Of a stretch of 9,240 nucleotides of DNA, positions 1 to 7,156 are shown one piece after another. The first letter of the stretch is position 1. Each line of letters starts with the position of its first letter. The notes under the pieces were generated by a model. It did no database searches, was not told the origin of the DNA, and saw nothing but the letters and a program-made list of their open reading frames with translations. Source of the DNA: Proteobacteria bacterium UBA4575 (GTDB lineage: Bacteria; Pseudomonadota; Gammaproteobacteria; UBA4575). The position numbers were made by a program, and so were the translations under genes. Location of the stretch: NCBI GenBank assembly GCA_002386945.1, contig DGKH01000030.1, positions 8,790 through 18,029 on the forward strand, given 5' to 3'.

Positions 1-542
1 TTGAGTTGATCAATTTCAAGTATTCGTCCGACCCCAGCTAAATCCATTGTCTGGCCACCAACCATACCATTTGGACCACTGGCACTAGCCAAGACTTGAA
101 TTAACTGCAGTCTGATATCGGCACTGAGTGTGGTTTTTTGCTCCTGTGCCTGCGATTTTTTGGCTAGGGTTTCAAATGCTAGCGCCTGTAGGGCGTCACC
201 AACCAGTATTGCGGTGGCCTCATCATAGGCTTTATGGCAGCTAGGCCGGCCACGACGTAAATCATCGTCATCCATGGCGGGTAGATCGTCATGTACCAGG
301 GAATAGGCGTGGATTAACTCGATTGCAACAGCGCTAGCATCGACCTGCTTGAGGTCTAGTTGCAGTGCATCTGCAGTACTGTAAACCAATAAGGGACGCA
401 TGCGTTTACCTGCCGCTAAGGCGACATAGCGCATGGCAGCATAAAGGTTTTCTAGGCTTTTATTCTGATTGGAAAGCGTGCTTTCCAGAATCTGATCAAT
501 GCGTTGTTGGTATGGACGCAGGGTTTTACTCAGATCCGTCAA
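1..542 (-). CDS. ispA: Farnesyl diphosphate synthase (geranyltranstransferase), N-terminal 180 residues; 3' end beyond the window
   Basis: Adds isopentenyl diphosphate to dimethylallyl and geranyl diphosphate to make farnesyl diphosphate, the precursor of ubiquinone side chains and undecaprenyl phosphate; cytosolic and Mg2+ dependent. The visible part shows the family's early motifs: GKRMRP (residues 45-50, diphosphate-binding), the first aspartate-rich motif DDLPAMD (85-91) followed by DDDLRRGRP, H103-K104, YDEATAILVGDAL (106-118) and VGGQTMD (161-167). The second aspartate-rich motif lies off the left edge; the family is about 295-300 residues, so roughly 60% is present. The start is TTG at 542: an in-frame TAG sits four codons upstream, the next in-frame ATG is residue 37 and too late, and AGGGG lies six bases before the TTG. 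The start overlaps the xseB stop by 17 bases, implying translational coupling. In related bacteria dxs usually follows. Family assignment is firm; only the start is inferred. Confidence 0.96.
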   Translation of the reverse strand, partial: MTDLSKTLRPYQQRIDQILESTLSNQNKSLENLYAAMRYVALAAGKRMRPLLVYSTADALQLDLKQVDASAVAIELIHAYSLVHDDLPAMDDDDLRRGRPSCHKAYDEATAILVGDALQALAFETLAKKSQAQEQKTTLSADIRLQLIQVLASASGPNGMVGGQTMDLAGVGRILEIDQL

Positions 543-789
543 GAAAATCCCCTACTTCCTGTTCAGAGGCCTTTGTAAAATCACCCTGTTCTTCGCTTAG
601 TACGCTAATGCGCTTCTCTGCTTGTTCTAGAGCAGTTTGACAATTTCGAGTCAGTTGTATCCCCTGTTCAAAAAGTTGTAGCGCCTTTTCTAAAGGTTGG
701 TCGCCAGCCTCTAATTGTTGAACAATTTGTTCTAATTCGGTCATTGATTTCTCGAAATCAATGTTGCTTGAAGGGGCTTTTTTGGCCAC
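526..789 (-). CDS. xseB: Exodeoxyribonuclease VII small subunit
   Basis: Small subunit of exonuclease VII, which degrades single-stranded DNA from both ends in a complex of one XseA with several XseB. It has no catalytic site of its own; it forms helical hairpins that pack on the XseA coiled coil. The 87-residue protein has the family length and the hallmark LEAGDQPLEKALQLFEQG (residues 26-43) within a predominantly helical protein, preceded by a lysine-rich start and followed by an acidic tail. The start codon is GTG at 789, preceded by GGAGAT about seven bases upstream; no ATG fits. It is the first gene of the xseB-ispA pair and overlaps ispA by 17 bases. xseA is not in this window, which is normal for gammaproteobacteria. 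Confidence 0.95.
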   Translation of the reverse strand: MAKKAPSSNIDFEKSMTELEQIVQQLEAGDQPLEKALQLFEQGIQLTRNCQTALEQAEKRISVLSEEQGDFTKASEQEVGDFLDGSE

Positions 790-937
790 GACTTATCTCC
801 AGGATTATGTGCTTACCTCGCTACATGTTGGATAGACAAGTAAGAATTGAGGTAGCGGTTGACAAAATTATGCTGCGTATATGAGTGCTAGCGATAACTT
901 AAATCGATTTTAAAGCGGCTTAGCTTCGCGTTAGATT

Positions 938-966
938 ATTTTAACTGGAGCTTAGGCTAATGTCTC
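938..966 (-). promoter_or_regulatory. Candidate sigma70 promoter for xseB-ispA
   Basis: On the minus strand GAGACA (-35, four of six matches to consensus, at 961-966) is followed by a 17-base spacer and TAAAAT (-10, five of six, at 938-943). Transcription would begin near 931 and leave a leader of roughly 140 bases before the xseB GTG. It is the best-spaced pair I found in this gap, but the -35 is imperfect and there is no experimental support. Confidence 0.35.
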
Positions 967-1005
967 TAAAAGCCAGCATGTTAAAAGATAATCCAAGAGG
1001 TAACT

Positions 1006-1014
1006 TGTGGATAA
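1006..1014 (-). promoter_or_regulatory. Perfect DnaA-box nonamer (TTATCCACA)
   Basis: The minus strand reads TTATCCACA, the consensus high-affinity DnaA box. It lies just past the fdhD stop. It is a single copy with no second box or AT-rich 13-mer array noticed nearby, so it is not an origin. It could titrate DnaA or regulate transcription locally, or be chance: a given nonamer on either strand is expected at a few percent per window of this size. Confidence 0.35.
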
Positions 1015-1030
1015 GCCGTTTATCGGGGTC

Positions 1031-1876
1031 TTAGCCAGGATTGCTCGGCGGCTGATCAAAGGTCATATTTTCAACGCCATTATAGATTAAGAAGGCTTTG
1101 CCCTTGGCCCTAGCAATCATGCTGACACCCAGATCCCGGGCTAAATCCAGCCCCATTTGAGTCACACCAGATCGGGATAATAAGATTGGGATGCCCATTA
1201 ATGCGACTTTCATCACCATCTCTGAGGTGAGGCGGCCAGTGGTGTAAAAAATTTTATTAGCACCACTCATATTATCTAACCACATCGCACCAGAAATGGC
1301 GTCAGCTGCATTATGTCGACCAACATCTTCAACAAAATTTAAGATTTGGTGACCCTCACAGAGCGCGCAACCATGTACACCACCGGCCTGTTTATAGATC
1401 TCATTGTGTTTGTTGATGTTGGCCAGTAAGGCATAGATTGAGGATTGCGTAATTGGTTTTTGTTCTAAGCGCTCAGCATATAGTTTGTCTAGTGTGCAAC
1501 TGAATACCGTGCCTTGACCACAGCCAGTGGTGACTGTGCGATTAGCGAGCTTTTCCTGCCAGTTGCTAATGCCACTACCGCTGTTGGTGGTGACATCGAC
1601 GACCTCACGTTGCCAATCGACAGTAATGCTTTTGATCTCATCGAGATTATCTATCAGTCTTTGATTACGCAGATAGCCTAAGGCTAATAACTCAGGGTGT
1701 GTGCCTAAAGTCATTAAGGTGACGACTTCACGTTCATCCACCTTCAGTGTCAGTGGTGACTCGCCAGCAACTCGCACATCACGTAGTTCACCGTATTGGT
1801 CGGTAGCACTAACGGCATGGGTAGGGGTGAGCCCGGCCTGACTTAAACTGGGTTTATGTTGTTTTTGATCAGTCAT
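1031..1876 (-). CDS. fdhD: Formate dehydrogenase accessory sulfurtransferase FdhD
   Basis: FdhD passes sulfur, received from the cysteine desulfurase IscS in E. coli, to the molybdenum bis-MGD cofactor before its insertion into formate dehydrogenase; cytosolic. The 281-residue protein has the family length and its signatures: the catalytic-loop region TTGCGQGTVF (116-125), GGVHGCALC (165-173), EDVGRHNAADAI (183-194) and TTGRLTSEMVMK (212-223). The well-studied E. coli protein carries a CxxC pair in the catalytic loop. Here the loop has C119-G-Q-G, so the second cysteine is absent, while a CxxC (C170, C173) sits in the GGVH segment; C127 is also present. The sites look like a consistent variant, not decay. 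The ATG at 1876 follows the radA stop by nine bases and has no clear Shine-Dalgarno, suggesting coupled translation. No formate dehydrogenase or molybdenum cofactor gene is in the window. Confidence 0.96.
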   Translation of the reverse strand: MTDQKQHKPSLSQAGLTPTHAVSATDQYGELRDVRVAGESPLTLKVDEREVVTLMTLGTHPELLALGYLRNQRLIDNLDEIKSITVDWQREVVDVTTNSGSGISNWQEKLANRTVTTGCGQGTVFSCTLDKLYAERLEQKPITQSSIYALLANINKHNEIYKQAGGVHGCALCEGHQILNFVEDVGRHNAADAISGAMWLDNMSGANKIFYTTGRLTSEMVMKVALMGIPILLSRSGVTQMGLDLARDLGVSMIARAKGKAFLIYNGVENMTFDQPPSNPG

Positions 1877-1885
1877 TGTTTCAGT

Positions 1886-3247
1886 TTAACCACGTGCATA
1901 TTCATTTAAAACCAACTTGATCACTTCCTGCAGACGGGATACGGCGTGGACTTTCAATCCAGCTATTTTTTCTTTCGGCTTATTGGCGCTGGGGATAATG
2001 GCGACTTTAAAACCTTGTTTAGCGCTCTCGCGTAAACGTTCTTGTCCGCTAGGCACTGGGCGGATCTCACCTGCTAGACCGACCTCACCAAATATAATCA
2101 AGTTGCGCGGCAGTACGAAATTCCGAAAACTGGATAGTACCGCGAGCAGGATAGGTAGATCAGCCCCGGGTTCTTGTACCTTGACGCCGCCCACCACATT
2201 AATAAAGACATCCTCATTATGTAGAGCGATACCGCCGTGTTTATGCATCACAGCAAGTAACATCGACAGTCGATTCTGATCAACACCCTGCGCTAGACGA
2301 CGCGCATTTGAGCCATGATTTTCATCTACCAAGGCCTGAACTTCGATTAATAAAGGACGCGTGCCTTCACGCGTCACCATGATGCTACTGCCGGGTGCTG
2401 CTTGTTGATGGTTGGAGAGGAATAAGGCCGATGGGTTTTTTACACCACGTAGACCATATTCTTGCATATCAAAGACGCCTAATTCATTGACTGCGCCAAA
2501 ACGGTTTTTACTCGCGCGTAGCAGTCGAAAACGTTCGCTGCTATCACCCTCAAAATATAAGACAGTATCCACCATATGTTCTAACACGCGTGGTCCAGCC
2601 AGTGTGCCTTCTTTAGTAATGTGGCCGACAACAAAGAGGGTGGTGTTGTTATTCTTAGCGTATTGCACCAGCTGCCCAGCACATTCACGCACCTGTGAAA
2701 CCGAGCCCGCGGCCGAACTAAGTGCTTCGCTGACGATGGTCTGAATGGAGTCGATGATGGCTAAAGTTGGCTTGTTCTTTTGCAAGGTGGCCAGTACTTC
2801 CTCCAAAGAGATCGAGCTCAATAGTCGGATATGCTCGGTCTGCAGTTTAAGGCGTTCGGCACGCATCGAAATCTGTTGAGCAGATTCTTCACCGCTGACA
2901 TAAATCGTAGAGTGGTCTGCGAGTTGCGCAAGCATCTGTAGTAATAAGGTAGATTTGCCTATACCCGGACTACCACCCAAAAGTACAACTGAACCACGGA
3001 CTATGCCACCACCTAGAACGCGGTCTAGCTCATCAATGCCGGAGGGTATTCGCGCCTGTTCTGCACTGGATATGTCGCTTAAGGGGATTAACTGCCCTTC
3101 ATGTGCCGCGCGACTTTTAGTGCCGCGTGGATTAATCGATCGAGCTTCTTCCAAGGTGTTCCAAGCATTACACTCGGGACATTGGCCGCTCCATTTGCTA
3201 AATGCTTGTCCGCAAGCATCGCAGCGATATTGTGCCGCCTTACTCAT
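1886..3247 (-). CDS. radA: DNA repair protein RadA/Sms
   Basis: RecA-related, DnaB-like hexameric ATPase that helps branch migration and processing of recombination intermediates. The 453 residues match the family length. In order: an N-terminal four-cysteine zinc finger (C9-x2-C12 and C23-x2-C26); the ATPase core with Walker A GGSPGIGKST (91-100) and Walker B LAIID (162-166); the RadA-specific KNRFG motif (247-251), required for function in E. coli; and a C-terminal Lon-protease-like domain (about 290-453, including GGVKVQEPGADLP at 353-365). The Lon-like domain is a structural scaffold and not expected to be proteolytic. The ATG at 3247 places the zinc finger correctly; the only purine-rich site upstream is AAGG about 11 bases away, so initiation looks modest. 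It sits 42 bases after yfjD and nine bases before fdhD, consistent with one leftward operon. Confidence 0.98.
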   Translation of the reverse strand: MSKAAQYRCDACGQAFSKWSGQCPECNAWNTLEEARSINPRGTKSRAAHEGQLIPLSDISSAEQARIPSGIDELDRVLGGGIVRGSVVLLGGSPGIGKSTLLLQMLAQLADHSTIYVSGEESAQQISMRAERLKLQTEHIRLLSSISLEEVLATLQKNKPTLAIIDSIQTIVSEALSSAAGSVSQVRECAGQLVQYAKNNNTTLFVVGHITKEGTLAGPRVLEHMVDTVLYFEGDSSERFRLLRASKNRFGAVNELGVFDMQEYGLRGVKNPSALFLSNHQQAAPGSSIMVTREGTRPLLIEVQALVDENHGSNARRLAQGVDQNRLSMLLAVMHKHGGIALHNEDVFINVVGGVKVQEPGADLPILLAVLSSFRNFVLPRNLIIFGEVGLAGEIRPVPSGQERLRESAKQGFKVAIIPSANKPKEKIAGLKVHAVSRLQEVIKLVLNEYARG

Positions 3248-3289
3248 TCTATTATTGGCCTTATGGAATTAATTATTAGGAATAAGCCT

Positions 3290-4561
3290 TTATGTTGAAG
3301 GTTTATTTATATTGGGGCGAATACGTGCGGTGCGGATACTGTTGTTCAAGATGCGCACAATCTCTACCGGATGCCCGTTAATTAAAATAGTGGTGCCAGC
3401 TTCTGGGATAGTTTCTAAGCGTTCTAGGACTAATCCGTTAAGTGTACGTGGACCGTTATCATCCAGCTTCCAGTTCAGCGTTTTATTGATATCGCGGATA
3501 TGTGTACTGCCATCAATCACATAACTGCCATCACCCCGTGGGTGGATATCGACATGCAGGGTTGATGGGTCATTAGTGAATTCGCCAACAATTTCTTCTA
3601 GTAAATCTTCTAATGTAACTAGGCCTTGAATATCGCCATATTCATCAACAACCAAGGCGACACGTCTACGTTCACGTTTGAAGTTGAGCAGTTGCCGGTT
3701 GAGGCTGGTGCCAGCGGGTATGAAATAAGGTTCGCGCAAGACTTGAGTGAGTGTTTCTAGTGAGAGTTCACCTTCACTGATCTTCGGTAGTATTTTTCGT
3801 AGATGGATAAAGCCGACAACCTTATCAAGGTTTTCATGGAAAGCAGGCATGCGAGTGAAGGGTGCATTGACCAACTGTGAAGTGATCTCATCCCAGTCGT
3901 CATCTAAATCAATCCCTTGTACCTCATGCCGTGGAATCATGATGTCCTCTACCGTAATAGATTCTAGGTCGAGTATCGAAATCAGCATCTTTTGGTGATC
4001 AACTGGAATCAGTTCTCCAGCTTCCTTGACCACGGTGCGCAGTTCATCACCATTCAGTGCATTTGAACTACTTTTATTTGCATCGACACCAAAACAGCGT
4101 AATAAGCCATTGGCCACGCTGTTAATTAATAAGACGACTGGAAAAGCAATGTAGAGCAATGGCTTATAAATATAAGCAGCAGGTAGGGCGAGCTTTTCTG
4201 CATGTAATGCAGCTAGTGTCTTTGGTGTGACTTCAGCAAAGAGTAAGATACTGATAATGAAAAGTGCCGTTGCAATAGCGACGCCACTTTCGCCATAGAG
4301 TCGGTAACCGATATAGGCCGCTAATGGTGAGGCCGTTAGGTTCACAATATTATTGCCGAGCAGGATCAAGCCGATCAAACGATCAGGCTTTTCTAATAGG
4401 CTCTGTGCTATCTGTGCGCCTCGATGTCCCTTGTTGGCAAGATGGCGCAGGCGGTAACGGTTCACCGCCATTAAGGCCGTTTCTGAACCAGAGAAAAATG
4501 CAGACAGTAGCAATAGTACGGCGAGTACTATCAGTAACGTACTGATCGAATATTCTTCCAA
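3290..4561 (-). CDS. yfjD: CNNM/CorC-family transporter-type membrane protein (YfjD/CorB-like)
   Basis: Inner-membrane protein of the HlyC/CorC (UPF0053) family, linked in other bacteria to magnesium or cobalt export and resistance; the ion moved here is not shown by sequence. The 423 residues divide into a DUF21/CNNM membrane domain (about 1-160, with SGSETAL 24-30, GNNIVN 69-74 and EVTPKT 110-115), a CBS pair (about 200-330, starting VEDIMIPR 204-211 and ending with VVDEYG 304-309 and GLVTLEDLLEEIVGE 313-327), and the C-terminal CorC_HlyC domain (about 335-415). The start is TTG at 4561: an in-frame TAA lies three codons upstream, and the N-terminus MEEYSIST aligns from memory with E. coli YfjD. 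GGAG lies about 12 bases upstream, a long spacing. Gene order beside ypjD and ffh is as in E. coli, which supports orthology. Confidence 0.93.
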   Translation of the reverse strand: MEEYSISTLLIVLAVLLLLSAFFSGSETALMAVNRYRLRHLANKGHRGAQIAQSLLEKPDRLIGLILLGNNIVNLTASPLAAYIGYRLYGESGVAIATALFIISILLFAEVTPKTLAALHAEKLALPAAYIYKPLLYIAFPVVLLINSVANGLLRCFGVDANKSSSNALNGDELRTVVKEAGELIPVDHQKMLISILDLESITVEDIMIPRHEVQGIDLDDDWDEITSQLVNAPFTRMPAFHENLDKVVGFIHLRKILPKISEGELSLETLTQVLREPYFIPAGTSLNRQLLNFKRERRRVALVVDEYGDIQGLVTLEDLLEEIVGEFTNDPSTLHVDIHPRGDGSYVIDGSTHIRDINKTLNWKLDDNGPRTLNGLVLERLETIPEAGTTILINGHPVEIVRILNNSIRTARIRPNINKPST

Positions 4562-4643
4562 AAGCTGTTAGCGCTCCGCCTGAGAGTGAGACATGTTTTT
4601 TACTGTGTAATTGAGTGAATGATATATCGTGCTATATCTTGGA

Positions 4644-5480
4644 TTAGACACGCTGCAAAATCAGTTCCAACACAAATTTGCTGCCAAAGTAGGCGACAAT
4701 CAAAAAGCTAAAGCCTAGCAATGTCCAATGGGTTGCGGTGCGGCCACGCCAACCAAACTGGTTGTGGCCAAAGAGTAGGACGACAAACAGCAGCCAGGCC
4801 AAGCAAGATAAAATAGTCTTATGTAATAAGTGCTGTGCAAATAAGTTATCTAAAAAGATAAAGCCACTCGCTAAGGCTAGTGTCAGCATAAGCACGCCGA
4901 GCATAATCAACTGGAACAGGCTGGAGTCATTTTCTTGTAGTGAAGGCAGTGCGCGCAGCAAGGATGAGCTGTTGTAATGGCGTAGCTTGGCTTCTTGTAT
5001 GTAGTTTAAGACCGCTTGCACTGCGGCTAAGCAGAGAAGGCTGAAGGCGATGATCGAAAACAGGATATGCGCCTGAATGCCTAGCGAGGGTGCTGTTGTG
5101 AGTATCTTGCTCTGATTGAAGCCCATGCTCAGCGCAATACAAAGTGCACTGGTCGGTAAAATAATGAGGCCAAGATAGTAGGTCGGCCGAAATACACTTA
5201 AGGCAAATGCGAGTACAGAGATAAAGCAGGAGCTAATGGCGATGGTGTTATAGAAGCCGAAATCTAAACCACTGTTTAGTGTGATTTGTTGCTTAATAAA
5301 GACTGCGCTAACGATTAATGAAGACAGCCACAGCAACATGAAGCCGCGCCGAGTTTTATGGTCCAGCTGTGGCTGAGTGCTAGATTGATCTAGCGCATAG
5401 GCCTGTTTCTGCATGTAAAGCCAGATGCCGCCCGTACTCAAGAGGCATAGACCAAGGGCGATTACGCCAAAAACTGTCAC
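4644..5480 (-). CDS. ypjD: Inner-membrane protein YpjD, cytochrome c assembly (CcsA/HemX-like) family
   Basis: Polytopic protein of the CcmC/CcsA/HemX superfamily whose members handle haem or support haem and cytochrome c biogenesis; the exact role of YpjD is not established. The 278 residues contain about eight hydrophobic segments (roughly 3-23, 46-63, 78-96, 100-118, 133-160, 188-209, 222-239 and 251-275). Conserved features include the AHILFSIIAFSLL segment with H138, the LLHKTILS segment with H220, and the C-terminal GWRGRTATHWTLLGF (243-257) and AYFGSKFVLELIL (263-275), typical of YpjD. The tryptophan-rich haem-handling motif of true CcsA/CcmC proteins is absent, as usual in this subfamily. 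The start is GTG at 5480 with AAGGA six bases upstream, a good ribosome site. It diverges from ffh, as in E. coli, and is probably the first gene of a leftward ypjD-yfjD-radA-fdhD unit. Confidence 0.92.
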   Translation of the reverse strand: MTVFGVIALGLCLLSTGGIWLYMQKQAYALDQSSTQPQLDHKTRRGFMLLWLSSLIVSAVFIKQQITLNSGLDFGFYNTIAISSCFISVLAFALSVFRPTYYLGLIILPTSALCIALSMGFNQSKILTTAPSLGIQAHILFSIIAFSLLCLAAVQAVLNYIQEAKLRHYNSSSLLRALPSLQENDSSLFQLIMLGVLMLTLALASGFIFLDNLFAQHLLHKTILSCLAWLLFVVLLFGHNQFGWRGRTATHWTLLGFSFLIVAYFGSKFVLELILQRV

Positions 5481-5685
5481 ACTGCTTCCTTTTGGTGATG
5501 CGTTTATATGTATTTCAGCATATTACCTGTTTGCTCGCTGAAGTCCTAGCGGGTCAAAGGCGTGCGGTAGCGTCTGATAGTGGGGTGGTTTGCGCTGACC
5601 TTGAGTGCAAACATGTATTACAATGGTCGTCCGCTTGAATTCGGGCTAGGCCTCGATTCCAGAAGTAACCATGAGTTAGTAGAGT
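5481..5685. promoter_or_regulatory. Divergent intergenic region between ypjD and ffh
   Basis: This 205-base region must supply promoters in both directions. A rightward promoter candidate is listed separately at 5595-5624. For the leftward ypjD transcript I see TATAAA- and TAATAT-like -10 candidates close to the gene, but no -35 at proper spacing. The ypjD ribosome site AAGGA sits at the left end. No RNA gene or coding frame is evident. Confidence 0.6.
5595..5624 (+). promoter_or_regulatory. Candidate sigma70 promoter for ffh
   Basis: CTGACC (-35, four of six matches, 5595-5600), an 18-base spacer and TACAAT (-10, five of six, 5619-5624). Transcription would start near 5631, giving a leader of about 55 bases before the ffh ATG. 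Position and spacing are good, but this rests on consensus matching only. Confidence 0.45.
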
Positions 5686-7047
5686 ATGTTCGATAATTTA
5701 AGTCAAAGATTGAGTAATACCGTAGCTAAGCTGCGTGGCCAGTCTCGTCTAACCGAAGACAATATTAAGGAAACCCTGCGTGAAGTACGCATGGCGCTGT
5801 TGGAGGCCGATGTTGCCTTGACAGTAGTGCGCTCGTTTATCGAGCGGGTGCGTGAGAAGGCGGTCGGCCAAGAGGTAATCGAAAATCTAACCCCTGGTCA
5901 GGCGCTGATTAAGGTCGTACAAGATGAACTTGTGCATTTAATGGGTGATGCGAATGAGCAGTTGCAGTTAAACGCTCAAGCGCCAGCCATTATTATGATG
6001 GCAGGTCTGCAGGGTGCTGGTAAAACCACCACCATCGCCAAATTGGCTAAACGCCTGAAAGAACAAGAAAAGAAAAAGATCAGTGTCGTCTCCTGTGACG
6101 TTTATCGACCAGCAGCGATCAAGCAGTTAGAGACCTTGGCTGGCCAGATTGAGGTCAATTTTATCCCAAGTGCTGCGGATGAGTCGCCCTTAGCGATTGC
6201 AACGCGCGCGGTAGAAGCTGCCAAGTTAAACCATGATGACGTTCTTTTCATCGATACTGCCGGCCGTTTGCACGTAGATGGCGACATGATGGGCGAAATT
6301 ATTCAGCTGCATCAGGCCGTCAACCCGGTTGAAACGCTGTTTGTGGTCGATAGTATGAGTGGCCAAGATGCCGCTATGTCGGCTCAGGCCTTTAACGAAG
6401 CCTTACCGTTAACCGGTGTGATCTTAACCAAGACCGATGGTGACGCCCGTGGTGGTGCTGCCTTATCTGTGCGTGAAATTACCGGCAAGCCGATTAAATT
6501 TTTAGGTACGGGTGAAAAAGTAGACGGTTTAGAGCCTTTTCATCCAGATCGTGTGGCATCACGCATCCTCGGTATGGGCGATGTGCTGTCTCTGGTCGAA
6601 GAGGCGCAGCAAAAGGTCGATCATAAAGAAGCGGATAAGCTGGCGAAAAAGATTAAATCCGGCAAGAGTTTTAATATGTTGGACCTGCGTAGCCAGTTAT
6701 CACAAATGCAGAATATGGGCGGTATGGCCGGGTTAATGGATAAACTGCCAGGTACAGCCAAGTTGCCAGCCGCCATGAAAAGCCAAGCAGGCGATAAATC
6801 GGTGCAGAGTATGATAGCCATTATCGACTCGATGACGGCTAAAGAACGTCGTTTTCCAGACATTATCAAGTCGACCCGCAAACAACGTATTGCAGCCGGT
6901 TCTGGTACGCAGGTGCAGGATGTTAATCGCCTGCTGAAGCAGCATATTCAAATGCAGAAAATGATGAAGAAGTTCTCAAAAAAGGGTGGCATGAAGAATT
7001 TAATGCGATCTATGCAGGGTCGTTTGCCGCCAAACATGCCAATGTAA
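5686..7047 (+). CDS. ffh: Signal recognition particle protein Ffh (SRP54 GTPase)
   Basis: Binds 4.5S RNA and the hydrophobic signal sequences of nascent chains, and docks with FtsY to deliver ribosomes to the SecYEG translocon. The 453 residues match the family. In order: N domain (about 1-95, with LTEDNIKETLREVRMALLEADV at 22-43); G domain with G1 GLQGAGKTT (107-115), DVYRPAA (138-144), G3 DTAGR (190-194), G4 TKTD (248-251) leading into GDARGGAALS, and G5 GTGEK (274-278); and a methionine-rich M domain (about 300-453) with the RNA-binding RIAAGSGT segment (401-408) and a run of Met, Lys and Gly at the C-terminus. The ATG at 5686 gives the expected N-terminus MFDNLSQRL, but the upstream ribosome site is weak. 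It is followed after 109 bases by rpsP, which has its own promoter candidate. Confidence 0.99.
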   Translation: MFDNLSQRLSNTVAKLRGQSRLTEDNIKETLREVRMALLEADVALTVVRSFIERVREKAVGQEVIENLTPGQALIKVVQDELVHLMGDANEQLQLNAQAPAIIMMAGLQGAGKTTTIAKLAKRLKEQEKKKISVVSCDVYRPAAIKQLETLAGQIEVNFIPSAADESPLAIATRAVEAAKLNHDDVLFIDTAGRLHVDGDMMGEIIQLHQAVNPVETLFVVDSMSGQDAAMSAQAFNEALPLTGVILTKTDGDARGGAALSVREITGKPIKFLGTGEKVDGLEPFHPDRVASRILGMGDVLSLVEEAQQKVDHKEADKLAKKIKSGKSFNMLDLRSQLSQMQNMGGMAGLMDKLPGTAKLPAAMKSQAGDKSVQSMIAIIDSMTAKERRFPDIIKSTRKQRIAAGSGTQVQDVNRLLKQHIQMQKMMKKFSKKGGMKNLMRSMQGRLPPNMPM

Positions 7048-7066
7048 GGTTTAGCGGTAAAAGATG

Positions 7067-7095
7067 CTTTTAATTCTCGGTGGTTTGCGTACAAT
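7067..7095 (+). promoter_or_regulatory. Candidate promoter for rpsP-rimM-trmD-rplS with GC-rich discriminator
   Basis: TACAAT at 7090-7095 matches the -10 consensus at five of six positions and is followed at once by GCGCGG, a GC-rich discriminator of the kind seen at stringently controlled ribosomal promoters. The -35 is poor (CTTTTA at 17-base or TTTTAA at 16-base spacing), so an activator or read-through from ffh may contribute. Transcription would begin near 7102, giving a leader of about 55 bases. Confidence 0.45.
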
Positions 7096-7156
7096 GCGCG
7101 GTTCGCTGCGGAACAACCCGTTGCCCCAATAACTTTCACAATGAAACGTAAAACGT

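Larger units (their letters stand above)
790..1030. other. Intergenic gap between fdhD and xseB
   Basis: Both flanking genes read leftward, so this 241-base gap should hold the end of the fdhD transcript and the promoter for xseB. A candidate promoter lies at 938-966 and a perfect DnaA-box nonamer at 1006-1014. I see no convincing stem plus T-run terminator, no tRNA-like fold and no coding frame with a ribosome binding site. The AT-rich palindrome AAATCGATTT at 901-910 has no matching partner nearby. Confidence 0.6.

Noticed and set aside
365..640. Plus-strand open frame over the ispA-xseB junction
   Set aside because: It lies antisense to two well-recognised genes and its product resembles nothing I know. 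The same applies to the other antisense frames over radA, yfjD, ypjD, ffh and trmD.
859..887. Perfect TTGACA on the plus strand as a rightward promoter
   Set aside because: No good -10 lies at 16-18 bases (only TATGAG at 15), and it would drive transcription antisense into fdhD with no gene to serve.
901..910. Palindrome AAATCGATTT as an operator
   Set aside because: It is short and AT-rich, occurs once, does not extend symmetrically, and does not match a known FNR or similar site.
3254..3283. Imperfect inverted repeat in the yfjD-radA gap as a terminator
   Set aside because: The arms pair only with a bulge, are AT-rich, and no T-run follows on the minus strand. The close gene spacing favours read-through.
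5671..5679. ATG-AGT-TAG start-stop just upstream of ffh
   Set aside because: A two-codon frame with no ribosome site is easily chance; I see nothing that marks it as a regulator.
7058..7072. Hairpin TAAAAG-ATG-CTTTTA after ffh as a terminator
   Set aside because: Six base pairs, mostly A-T, with a three-base loop and no T-run beyond the stem. It is too weak, and it overlaps the -35 area of the rpsP promoter candidate.
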